From Melioribacteraceae bacterium (GTDB taxonomy: Bacteria > Bacteroidota > Ignavibacteria > Ignavibacteriales > Melioribacteraceae): DNA of 64,000 bases. Made by a program: the position numbers and the translations under genes. Position 1 is the first letter of the stretch; each line of letters opens with the position of its first letter. The notes under the pieces are model-generated. The model ran no database searches. It was not told the origin of the DNA and saw only the letters and a list, made by a program, of their open reading frames with translations. This document shows positions 1 to 7,225 of this stretch, in pieces. Location of the stretch: NCBI GenBank assembly GCA_021739765.1, contig JAIPBD010000016.1:1-64000 (forward strand), in the 5' to 3' direction.

Positions 1-2158
1 CTGAAATCGCGCCTCTCGCCGATATCGCGTCAATAGCGTTTTCAACCAAAACGTGCATAACTTCCAGAAATTCTGAATAATCCACTTCTACTTTTGTCGC
101 AGGGTCATCGATTTTGTAGTTAATCCTAACTTCATGACTCGTGTAACTTTCAAACTTTTCAAACGATTTTGTCATTATTTCATCGAGAAATACCGTTTCT
201 TTCGAAGGTGGTTGGAGGTTGGCAAATTTTAATAAATTATTCGTAAGATTTTTAATCCGGTCAACTTCGTTTTTGATAAGTGAAAAATCACTTTCCAAAA
301 GCGGATTTAATCTATCATCTTTTTTGAGGGTATTTTGAATGTATTTAAGATTAAGGTTTATTGAAGAAAGCGGAGTTTTTATTTCATGCGCTACTTTTTG
401 AATCGCGTGTGACCAGACTTGTGAACGTTCCCTAAGAAGGGCTTTCGTTTGATCTTCAATAAAATATATATGCGCCAACAGATATTTTCCAAACAAATTG
501 ACGGGTATATGAATAGCTCTGTATTGCAAGTCACCGTTATTTGATGTCAATTCGAAGTTGCTTCCAATTTCCATGTTCCGTTTGCTGTAATTGATGGAAA
601 TGTTATTCTGTATTTCCTCGAAGAGTTTGTTTGAAAAAATAATTTCGTTTTTTGAGTTAATTATCACCACTGCTTGATGCGTTGAGAATAGTGAATAGTT
701 AAAAAATTTTGTGTAGATAAGCGATTTTTTGGCGAACGGAGTGAAGTAATACAGAATTACAATAATTGAAAAACTTGAAAAAATAAAAGACCATAAAACT
801 TCTAAGTGGTAATTTCTCTTAAGACTGTATAAGGCGATGTATTCGCCGGTATTAGTAGCTAATAAGGGATAGGGCTCATTTTTAATTTTACCAATACTAA
901 AGCCGTTTTTTGTAAATGAGCGTGTGATGTGAAAAGGCATTCGGGCAACTAAAACTAAATCTTGATCGAAAAAAAGTAATTCATCATCTGCTGCACAAAC
1001 AATTATTTGATGTCCAAATAAATCATTTGAATTTAGGTTCACCAAAGGGCTGAAGTCGTTAAACGATTGCTTTAAGTAGTATTCTCTTTTAATATAGTCT
1101 TTAAATAAATAGTCTTTTGAGCTGTAAATAATATAATCATCCTTGACTTCGCTTAAATATGTTATGTATGGATTTTCCAAATACAAGGGCGACATAAGTA
1201 TTAACTCTCCATCTGAAGAAAATATGAGCTTTTGATTGCTCGAATCACTTCTTCCAAAATATTTTAGTAATGCGAAGATATAATTTGCACTATCGCCTTT
1301 GATGATATCTGTCTGGAAAGATGTTTTTTTATGTTCAATAGTATAATTCCATTTGAGCTGTAGATTATTATCTAAAACAAAAACATGACTTAAAGTATCA
1401 TTAAATTATATTGGAATATAATTTAAGTTTAGAGAGTTTTCATGCGAAGTTGAAGAATATAGTATTTCTTCCTTTCCATCATTGTCAAGATCATAGATGT
1501 TAACATTTTTAAATACAATAGGAGCGGCCGTTTCAAATTTTTGAATAATATTAAGTTTATTAAATGAATATTTATATACACCACGAGGGTATATTGCAAA
1601 ACCCGTTGTGATGCTAAATATCATATATCTGTCATCTGCAGGACCATCAATTTTTGCAATTGACGGCATAATATCCCATGATTCAGTTAAAGCAGAATCG
1701 GGTTTCACCATAATTTTAACATTATCGAAATATTTATGATTGTTGAAGAAATCGAATCCATCCAAGAAAAGTGAATCCTTTTCTTGTGAGAGAATAAATA
1801 TTTCTTCAAACCCGTCTTCGTTAAAATCAAAAAAATATACAGCATCTCCTACCACGATTGGGTGGAATATGTTCATTTGATTTATAGTTTTCTGGAGTTC
1901 TGACCTAACCAAAATAGAGGTCATTTCGGTATTCGTATTGGGAGCATAACCAATATCAATTAGCTCACAATATCCGTCTCCGTCCATTTCTCTTAGAATT
2001 TCAAAGCTGTCGCCGCCATAAGATTTTTGAGAGTATAACTCTACGCTGTAAGGTAGTTCTTGAGAGTACCAATAAATGTGTAGCAATAGCGAAATAATAA
2101 TTCCAACCGAGGTTACAATTGTTAAAAGGGAAATATTGATCTTTCTGGGAGCTTTCAT
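1..2158 (-). pseudogene. FG-GAP sensor histidine kinase interrupted by an in-frame TAA, partial at window edge
   Basis: Reading from ATG at 2158 (the GGAAG just upstream makes it a better start than the TTG at 2191), the protein has a membrane segment at about residues 8-28 and an extracellular part with Asp-rich FG-GAP/VCBS-like loops (DMDGDGYCE-type, DFNEDGFEE, DLDNDGKEE). A TAA codon lies at 1406-1408. The same frame then stays open to base 1, encoding more extracellular sequence (next residues FNDTLSHVFVLDNN), a second membrane segment near 750-810, a PAS-like stretch, the H-box AHEIKTPLSSINLNL near 345-391 and the start of an N-box (ENAIDAIS) at the left edge. Continuity across the TAA is seen directly. 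That this was one gene, for example CAA changed to TAA, is inference. A sequencing error is the main alternative. Confidence 0.8.
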
Positions 2159-2191
2159 TTCACTTCCATAAATTAAATGCCTTTGAGCCAA

Positions 2192-2688
2192 ATAAATTTT
2201 GGGGTATTAAATTAAAATACTATTTAGAAATGAAAATCATGTTGCAAAAATACAACATGGTGAAAGAGTTTGGCTTCTTGGCCCTCTCAAGGCGGTTAAG
2301 TAGATTCAGCAAAAAAAATCAAAAGACTTGTCATCCCGAACTCGCCTGCCTGCCGGTAGTGCGCGTTGCAGAACTCAAAAATTCCGTTCATTGAGCTTGT
2401 CGATATGCACAGAATTGAGGTTTATTTTGACTTCGACAAGCTCAGTCAACTGTAATTTCTATTAACAATTAGTTATGCAACACGCTGGGTAGGCAGGATT
2501 CGTGACCAACTTGGAGCGACCGTATATCGTTTATTTATCACTGTAAATTAATTGGAATCGCTAATTTACAATTCTGTGGCAATCGCGATTGAGTTAGAAT
2601 GATTCCTGTTTACCTTTAGATTTAACATGAATAGCAGTAATTTAAGAACAAGATTAATAATGACATTTAATAAAACAAGGAGAAAAAT
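2192..2688. other. intergenic region with degenerate repeat pieces
   Basis: No credible gene is seen. It holds a short palindrome at 2238-2259 (CATGTTG and CAACATG half-sites) about 80 bases upstream of the sensor-kinase start, a GTCATCCCGAAC-type and GCCTGCCTGCCGG-type piece near 2330-2360 of the kind often found as dispersed repeat debris, and the hairpin repeat listed separately at 2391-2450. The band-7 gene's promoter should lie at the right end. Confidence 0.6.
2391..2450. repeat. REP-like hairpin repeat, copy 1
   Basis: The arms TTGAGCTTGTCGA and TTCGACAAGCTCAGTCAA are mutually complementary across about 25 bases. A second copy in the same orientation lies at 3580-3638, so the two flank the band-7 gene as direct repeats. 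No adjacent transposase or RAYT gene is present. Confidence 0.75.
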
Positions 2689-3561
2689 ATGTTATTCATT
2701 TTTGCGATAATGGGTATTGTTGCTACTCTGCTAATATCGGTGCAGCTTAAAAAAAGAGGGCGTAAACAGGAATCGAGCGTTTCATTAATTGGTACAATTA
2801 TACTTTCGGTTGTTGCCGCTTTTCAATTATTTACCGTTGTTCCGGCGGGTACAGTTGGTGTTGTTGATTTTCTGGGAATGGTAAGCGATAATACACTAAA
2901 AGCCGGCGTAAACTTGGTAAATCCGGCCGCGAATATTGTAAAATTCAGTATCAAAACACAAGAACTTAAAGAAAACATGAATGTTCCTTCAAAGGAAGGA
3001 TTGAGTGTTGAATTAGAAATTAGTTTGCTTTTCAAATTGGATCCGGAAAACGCAAATCAAATCTATAAAACTGTAGGACCAAATTATTCTGAAATCATCT
3101 TAAAACCGCAATTCCGTTCTGTTGTTAGGGGAGTAACGGCGAAGTACGAAGCCAAAGCGCTTTATACTGCATCGCGTGAAATTTTAGCCGGTGAAATAAT
3201 GGGAGAATTGCGAAATTTGGTCGGTCCGAGGGGAATTTTAATTGAAGCCGCGGCTCTGAGACAAATAATGCTTCCGGCAAGATTAACAGCCTCAATTGAA
3301 GAAAAATTGCAAGCAGAACAGGAGAGTCAAAGAATGGCTTTCGTTCTTAAAAAAGAAGAACAAGAAGCGAAAAGAAAAGAGATTGAAGCTGAAGGTATTA
3401 AGAATTTCCAGAATATAGTTTCTGAAGGAATTAACGAACAATTGTTAAGATGGAAAGGAATTGAAGCAACCGAAAAACTTGCGAATTCTGAGAATTCTAA
3501 AATCGTTATTATTGGTCAAGGAAAAGATGGATTGCCGATTATTCTCGGCGGCGATAACTAA
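2689..3561 (+). CDS. band 7/SPFH (prohibitin-like) membrane protein
   Basis: A 290-residue SPFH-domain protein. Residues 1-16 form a first hydrophobic segment, about 33-55 a second, and the band-7 domain follows from VVPAGTVGVVDFLG to about residue 205. A charged, probably coiled-coil tail (EEKLQAEQESQRMAFVLKKEEQEAKRK, in part) runs from about 205 to 245. Prohibitin-type proteins assemble into large membrane rings that scaffold proteases and lipid microdomains; the exact partner here is unknown. The start is supported by AAGGAG upstream of ATG. The gene stands alone, bracketed by two hairpin repeats. HflK/HflC are less likely because the gene is single and the tail is prohibitin-like. Confidence 0.87.
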   Translation: MLFIFAIMGIVATLLISVQLKKRGRKQESSVSLIGTIILSVVAAFQLFTVVPAGTVGVVDFLGMVSDNTLKAGVNLVNPAANIVKFSIKTQELKENMNVPSKEGLSVELEISLLFKLDPENANQIYKTVGPNYSEIILKPQFRSVVRGVTAKYEAKALYTASREILAGEIMGELRNLVGPRGILIEAAALRQIMLPARLTASIEEKLQAEQESQRMAFVLKKEEQEAKRKEIEAEGIKNFQNIVSEGINEQLLRWKGIEATEKLANSENSKIVIIGQGKDGLPIILGGDN

Positions 3562-3579
3562 TATTTGTAATGCCTGGAA

Positions 3580-3638
3580 TTGAGCTCGTCGATGTGTAAA
3601 AAACTACAAAAATGTTGACTTCGACAAGCTCAGTCAAC
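3580..3638. repeat. REP-like hairpin repeat, copy 2
   Basis: This is the second copy of the element at 2391. The arms are TTGAGCTCGTCGA and TTCGACAAGCTCAGTCAA, the right arm is identical to copy 1, and the loop has diverged. It lies between the band-7 stop and the DUF971 start, so it could also act as a transcript 3' end. Confidence 0.75.
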
Positions 3639-3671
3639 GGCTGATTTTCAACCGAAAAATTTAAAGTAAAT

Positions 3672-4052
3672 ATGCCACAACCAAAAAAAATAAAATTAAA
3701 TAAAGAAGAAAAAATTCTATCCATTGAATGGCAGAACGGTAAAACTTACGATTATCCGCTTCAATTTTTGAGAGATGAATCGCCGGATGCCGGAAACAAA
3801 GGGGAAACAATTCTTTGGAATCATTATGCTCCTCCGCCAAAAGGTCCCGATAGACCCGGCAAATACGAAGTTGAAAACATAAAACCGGTTGGGAATTACG
3901 CAATTCAGATAAAATGGAAAGACGGTCACGACCACGGATTGTACTCTTGGGATTTACTTCAAAAATGGGGCGAATATTTCGAGGTGAAAAAAAACATTCA
4001 TGGCGATCCCGACCATTTTGATAATAAAAGAATCGATCTAAACAACGATTAA
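3672..4052 (+). CDS. DUF971 protein (GBBH-like N-terminal domain)
   Basis: A 126-residue soluble protein. The DUF971 fold is recognisable from the sequence order: a beta strand with the W-x-D/N-G-x-x-Y-x-Y-P pattern (IEWQNGKTYDYP), then LRDESP, and a C-terminal GNYAIQIKWKDGHDHGLYSW segment that matches the family's conserved D-G-H-x-x-G-I/L-Y-S/T-W/F. DUF971 occurs alone, fused to Mrp/ApbC-type Fe-S carriers and at the N-terminus of gamma-butyrobetaine hydroxylase. A role near iron or Fe-S chemistry is therefore suggested but not shown. It is followed by a bidirectional terminator shared with the convergent tlpA operon. Confidence 0.85.
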   Translation: MPQPKKIKLNKEEKILSIEWQNGKTYDYPLQFLRDESPDAGNKGETILWNHYAPPPKGPDRPGKYEVENIKPVGNYAIQIKWKDGHDHGLYSWDLLQKWGEYFEVKKNIHGDPDHFDNKRIDLNND

Positions 4053-4080
4053 AACGAATTGAATGTTTTCATTTAAAACA

Positions 4081-4112
4081 AAAATGCCCGGCTAAACCGG
4101 GCATTTTTTTTG
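4081..4112. terminator. bidirectional intrinsic terminator
   Basis: A GC-rich stem (AATGCCCGG and CCGGGCATT, loop CTAAA) is preceded by an A-run and followed by eight Ts. It sits between the convergent DUF971 and TlpA genes and can serve both. Confidence 0.9.
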
Positions 4113-4128
4113 AACAAAAGATTAAATT

Positions 4129-4734
4129 TTACAATAGTTTATCAATCAAGTTTTCATAAACATTTTTAGAAACAAGTCCAACGTGTGAATCAACAATTTT
4201 ACCTTCTTGGTCTACTACAAATGAAGTCGGAATGCTTCTAACCCCTCCATATTGCTGCGTGACTTGATAATTACCGTAAACCACCGGATAGTTAATATTA
4301 TTTTTTTGCATAAAAGGAACTACTTGCGATATTGTTTCTTGATCGAGAGAGATGCCGATTATTTCAAGATCATCGCCGTATTTTTGCTTCAGATCCACAA
4401 GATCGGGAATCCCTTTTCTACAAGGTGCACACCATGTAGCCCAGAAATCAATAATTACAACTTTGCCCCGATAATCCGAAAGGGATAAATTACCTCCGTC
4501 TGTAGTTTTGAGTGTAAACTCCGGAGCCATTGATGTATTTGATGAAGCAGATTTATAATTCGGAGGGTACGGCCCACTCTCCGGCTCACTTCTCGTATTA
4601 TTAACAATAAATAAAATTGCGACAACCGCAAAAAATATTCCCGTATAGATGTAGTTTTTTTGCTTAGGTGTAAGAGCAGGTTTAATTTCTTCCTGCTTTT
4701 TTTCGCTGATAGTTTTTCTATTCTTTTTTGACAT
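4129..4734 (-). CDS. TlpA/ResA-type membrane-anchored thioredoxin
   Basis: A 201-residue protein with a cytoplasmic Lys-rich N-terminus, one membrane anchor (about residues 28-45) and an exported thioredoxin fold. The active site FWATWCAPC has Cys102 and Cys105, and the cis-Pro loop is SIPTSFVV. This is the AhpC/TSA-Redoxin subgroup that reduces cytochrome c apoproteins or other exported disulfides (ResA, CcmG, TlpA). It is the third gene of an overlapping operon: its ATG lies 17 bases inside the end of the DUF1858 gene, which suggests translational coupling. No cytochrome c maturation genes are visible nearby, so the client is unknown. Confidence 0.9.
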   Translation of the reverse strand: MSKKNRKTISEKKQEEIKPALTPKQKNYIYTGIFFAVVAILFIVNNTRSEPESGPYPPNYKSASSNTSMAPEFTLKTTDGGNLSLSDYRGKVVIIDFWATWCAPCRKGIPDLVDLKQKYGDDLEIIGISLDQETISQVVPFMQKNNINYPVVYGNYQVTQQYGGVRSIPTSFVVDQEGKIVDSHVGLVSKNVYENLIDKLL

Positions 4735-4948
4735 TTAGATTCCCCTGATATCTTTCATTTAATTCAATCATTAATTTGGTTATTTCTTCATCCGAAAAAC
4801 CTTTTTCTTTAGCGGCTTCCTCGAGTGAGCCCCAAATTGGTTCTCCGCATTTAATGCAACGAATACCTTTCTCTTTTAGAATTACAGCGGCTTCCGGAAA
4901 AATATTTACCAAATCCTCAATTTCTATTGATTTACCGATCGTTTGCAT
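4718..4948 (-). CDS. DUF1858 redox-disulfide domain protein
   Basis: A 76-residue protein that is essentially one DUF1858 domain. It has the conserved start (IGKSIEIEDLVNIFPEAA), then the GIRCIKCGEP motif with a CxxC pair, and a helical tail. DUF1858 was first described next to or fused with hybrid-cluster proteins as a probable redox-active disulfide. It overlaps the DUF6132 gene upstream by 17 bases and the TlpA gene downstream by 17 bases. In this context the cytoplasmic CxxC may pass electrons to, or sense the same redox pool as, the exported TlpA; that link is inference. Confidence 0.85.
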   Translation of the reverse strand: MQTIGKSIEIEDLVNIFPEAAVILKEKGIRCIKCGEPIWGSLEEAAKEKGFSDEEITKLMIELNERYQGNLNVKKE

Positions 4949-5147
4949 CTTCGGTTTTTTTGGTTTTATTTGACATTCCTAATATAAGACCAATTGCTCC
5001 GCCGTACAAAGTAGAAATATATGGACTGCCGGTGATCGGACAGCTGCCGTTGTAACATCCGATATAGTAATAATATAAGTATCCGCCGATGCCGCCGAGT
5101 AGAATTGGTATTCCCCGTTTCAAAAAGTATTTTTTATCTATTTTCAT
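4932..5147 (-). CDS. DUF6132 small membrane protein
   Basis: A 71-residue protein with two membrane helices (about 10-28 and 44-60). They are joined by the hallmark IGCYNGSCPITGSPYIST loop, which carries two cysteines. This loop and length match DUF6132, a family common in Bacteroidota and relatives, often beside thioredoxin or rhodanese-type genes. The function is unknown; the paired Cys and redox neighbours suggest a thiol-linked membrane role. It is the first gene of the three-gene operon. The 158 bases upstream contain an AACAATTG/CAATTGTT inverted repeat (5171-5205) shared with the divergent gene at 5306. Confidence 0.8.
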   Translation of the reverse strand: MKIDKKYFLKRGIPILLGGIGGYLYYYYIGCYNGSCPITGSPYISTLYGGAIGLILGMSNKTKKTEDANDR

Positions 5148-5305
5148 TTCGTATTCTTATTAACATAGAGAACAATTGCTGTTTATTTTTTATTTCACAA
5201 TTGTTTGATGTTATTTAGTGAAAAAAGTTTCAATTTACAGTCTTGCTCTTCAAAAGACAAATTGATAGCTTTATTTAATGAAAATTAATTAATAATGGAG
5301 AAGAA

Positions 5306-6094
5306 ATGGCTGAATTTGAGAAAAGATTATATATGATTGTCTTCCCGATAAATGCATTGGTTGCCTCTCAGCTCGACCCACATAAGTTTGGAGAACATTA
5401 CACAACCGGAAGCGCGAAACACTTTAGTGGAAAAATGATTTTTGCCGAATTAGACATCAATTTTAGAAATGATTACTTCCCGATTGAAGAAACTTTAGCA
5501 CAGACAGTTGCCCATGAGGACGGCTCACCTAAGAAAACGAAATTTATTGCTTCATACAACGTATTGGAACATGTTGATCTGAATTCGATTCAAAGGTTGT
5601 TTCTTACTACCGCAAATGGAAAAGTTCTCCCAATTGAATCGGCGGAATATACTGCTCATAACGAGCCGGGGTTAATCCGAATGTATCAGGAAATAACTCC
5701 ATTGGATACTCTGGTTCTTTCGACAAAAGATCAGCGCGAATTCGGCAATTTTATTACCAGTCAAAAAGCGAAGGGTGCGCCTAAAATGGTTTTCACTCAA
5801 ATCGATTTTAACATCAAAAACTTTTTAGATAACAATAAAAACAAAGAGATTTACCAAATCGATTTGCCGGCTGTTAATCCTTACCGGTTTTATGATTGTG
5901 TAATGGAACTGCAGGAAAATCCGGAAAAACTTACAAAAACGTTAGGATTGGGCTCATTACTTAAAGAGATCTCTTATAAATTTTTACGACATGGTTTTTG
6001 GTTTGCGAAGGGAGACGAACTCAAATTTTTCCCGATGCCTTCAATAGCGGATTTAGAGGATAAATACTTCTACTGGTGGAAATACGTAAGATAG
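5306..6094 (+). CDS. unrecognised 262-residue cytoplasmic protein
   Basis: I do not recognise a family. The protein starts MAEFEKRLYMIVFPI with no signal peptide or membrane span, is mixed alpha/beta by composition, and ends in an aromatic tail (DKYFYWWKYVR). Coding status is well supported: ATG is preceded by GGAGAAG, the frame is long and free of overlap, and a strong terminator follows. It is divergent from the DUF6132 redox operon and shares a 158-base promoter region with it. It could be a lineage-restricted protein. Confidence 0.75.
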   Translation: MAEFEKRLYMIVFPINALVASQLDPHKFGEHYTTGSAKHFSGKMIFAELDINFRNDYFPIEETLAQTVAHEDGSPKKTKFIASYNVLEHVDLNSIQRLFLTTANGKVLPIESAEYTAHNEPGLIRMYQEITPLDTLVLSTKDQREFGNFITSQKAKGAPKMVFTQIDFNIKNFLDNNKNKEIYQIDLPAVNPYRFYDCVMELQENPEKLTKTLGLGSLLKEISYKFLRHGFWFAKGDELKFFPMPSIADLEDKYFYWWKYVR

Positions 6095-6117
6095 ATTTTT
6101 ATGTGTTCCGGTTTAAT

Positions 6118-6153
6118 CAACCCTGTTCGATAATATATTGAACAGGGTTTTTT
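6118..6153 (+). terminator. intrinsic terminator
   Basis: The arms AACCCTGTTC and GAACAGGGTT surround an 11-base AT loop, and the 3' arm runs into six Ts. It ends the 5306 gene. Confidence 0.92.
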
Positions 6154-6507
6154 ATTATCGAAAGCTCAATCTTAAATTAAACCGGAATTATGCTACAGAA
6201 CACGATACAGAAATAAAAGGATTATTAATTGCGCTGTCGGCGATTCTTTAAAGATAATGGAACGTGGGCTTTCTCCAAACAACCTTTTGGGTTAAAACCT
6301 GAGATAGCCGTTTATCCATTATTCACGGCGCTGAAGGGCTTGTGTGAAAAGCCTTAAAACCGTTGAAACGGTTCCACATAAAGTCCTTTTTTAACGTATA
6401 ATCCCAAGATTAAAATCTTGGGTTAATGATCCCGAATAATTTTCACACGGCCTCTGAAGCTCTGTGCTAATATTCTTAATGAATAATCCAGGTTTAGTCA
6501 CAGAAAA
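6154..6507. other. intergenic region dominated by a repeat element
   Basis: There is no gene. The left part (6154-6230) is plain AT-rich DNA. From about 6230 the sequence is repeat-like, culminating in the paired-hairpin element at 6341-6448. The convergent arrangement of flanking genes means no promoter is needed here. Confidence 0.6.
6341..6448. repeat. composite two-hairpin repeat element
   Basis: Outer arms GTGTGAAAA (about 6341-6349) and TTTTCACAC (about 6440-6448) enclose two perfect hairpins: ACCGTTGAAACGGT at about 6359-6373 and CCCAAGATTAAAATCTTGGG at 6403-6422. The nested symmetry suggests a folded REP/BIME-like element rather than a simple terminator. No transposase is adjacent. 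Confidence 0.65.
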
Positions 6508-6999
6508 TCACTTTCCCCATTCAAGAACTTCAATTTTTACATCCGCCACTCCATCACCAACCATATCAAGTTTTAAAGCGGCACCGAGTGAAAGATCAAG
6601 AATTCTTCCTTCGATAAACGGACCACGGTCATTAATTCGTACCAAAATATTGTTATTGTTGGCAAGATTTGTTACCCGAAGTATTGTATTAAATGGGTAA
6701 TCTTTGTGCGCGGCGGTAAAATCGTACATGTTAAAAGTTTCGCCGTTAGCGGTCTGTCTGCCGTGAAATTTATCCGCGTAATATGAAGCAACACCGGTTA
6801 AAACTTCCAGCGCGTCGTTCCCGATATTAAAATAATCATTTCTATCCGTAGAAGGTTCCGGTGTTTTTTTAACTGTTTCGACAACCTTTGGTTCTGAATT
6901 TCTTGGTGAAAAATCGCCTTCATTAGTAAATCGTTTCGCCGAAGTACAGCCGGCTATAATAATTGAGGCAATTAAAAAGGAATGAGCAATTTTATGCAT
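6508..6999 (-). CDS. rlpA: RlpA-like septal ring lipoprotein
   Basis: A 163-residue lipoprotein: signal peptide with lipobox IIAGC (lipidated Cys18), a low-complexity linker, then a double-psi beta-barrel domain from about residue 70 (TGVASYYADKFHGRQTANGE). The conserved RINDRGPF motif carries the Asp that is catalytic in RlpA lytic transglycosylases. No SPOR domain is present, unlike the E. coli protein, so septal targeting would need another route. It stands alone, convergent with the 5306 gene. Confidence 0.9.
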   Translation of the reverse strand: MHKIAHSFLIASIIIAGCTSAKRFTNEGDFSPRNSEPKVVETVKKTPEPSTDRNDYFNIGNDALEVLTGVASYYADKFHGRQTANGETFNMYDFTAAHKDYPFNTILRVTNLANNNNILVRINDRGPFIEGRILDLSLGAALKLDMVGDGVADVKIEVLEWGK

Positions 7000-7041
7000 T
7001 GTTAATAAATGACCTTTTATCGATTATTCCAATATAAGGAA

Positions 7042-7061
7042 GGGCGCAATAAAATGCGTCC
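7042..7061. repeat. short GGGCGCA/TGCGTCC hairpin
   Basis: The arms GGGCGCA and TGCGTCC surround a 6-base loop. The same stem in the opposite orientation occurs at 12889-12907 (GGACGCA, TGCGCCC), so this is a dispersed repeat and not a one-off terminator. Confidence 0.6.
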
Positions 7062-7071
7062 GAATGCACCC

Positions 7072-7121
7072 GCAAGCGGAAAAATGGACTTTAGCTATTC
7101 GGCTAGAGTTCCACCGCTTGC
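7072..7121. repeat. long REP-like hairpin
   Basis: The outer arms GCAAGCGG and CCGCTTGC are perfect. Inside them TGGACTTTAGC pairs with GCTAGAGTTCCA with one bulge and one wobble. The 50-base structure lies between divergent rlpA and the first FN3 lipoprotein, upstream of both starts. Confidence 0.7.
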
Positions 7122-7225
7122 ATATTAAAACGACGGCAACTCTTATTTAATAAGAGTATAAATAATATTCACTTTTATTTAATTAAACTAATTGTTATAC
7201 TCAAATAGTAAATATGGGGTATAAT

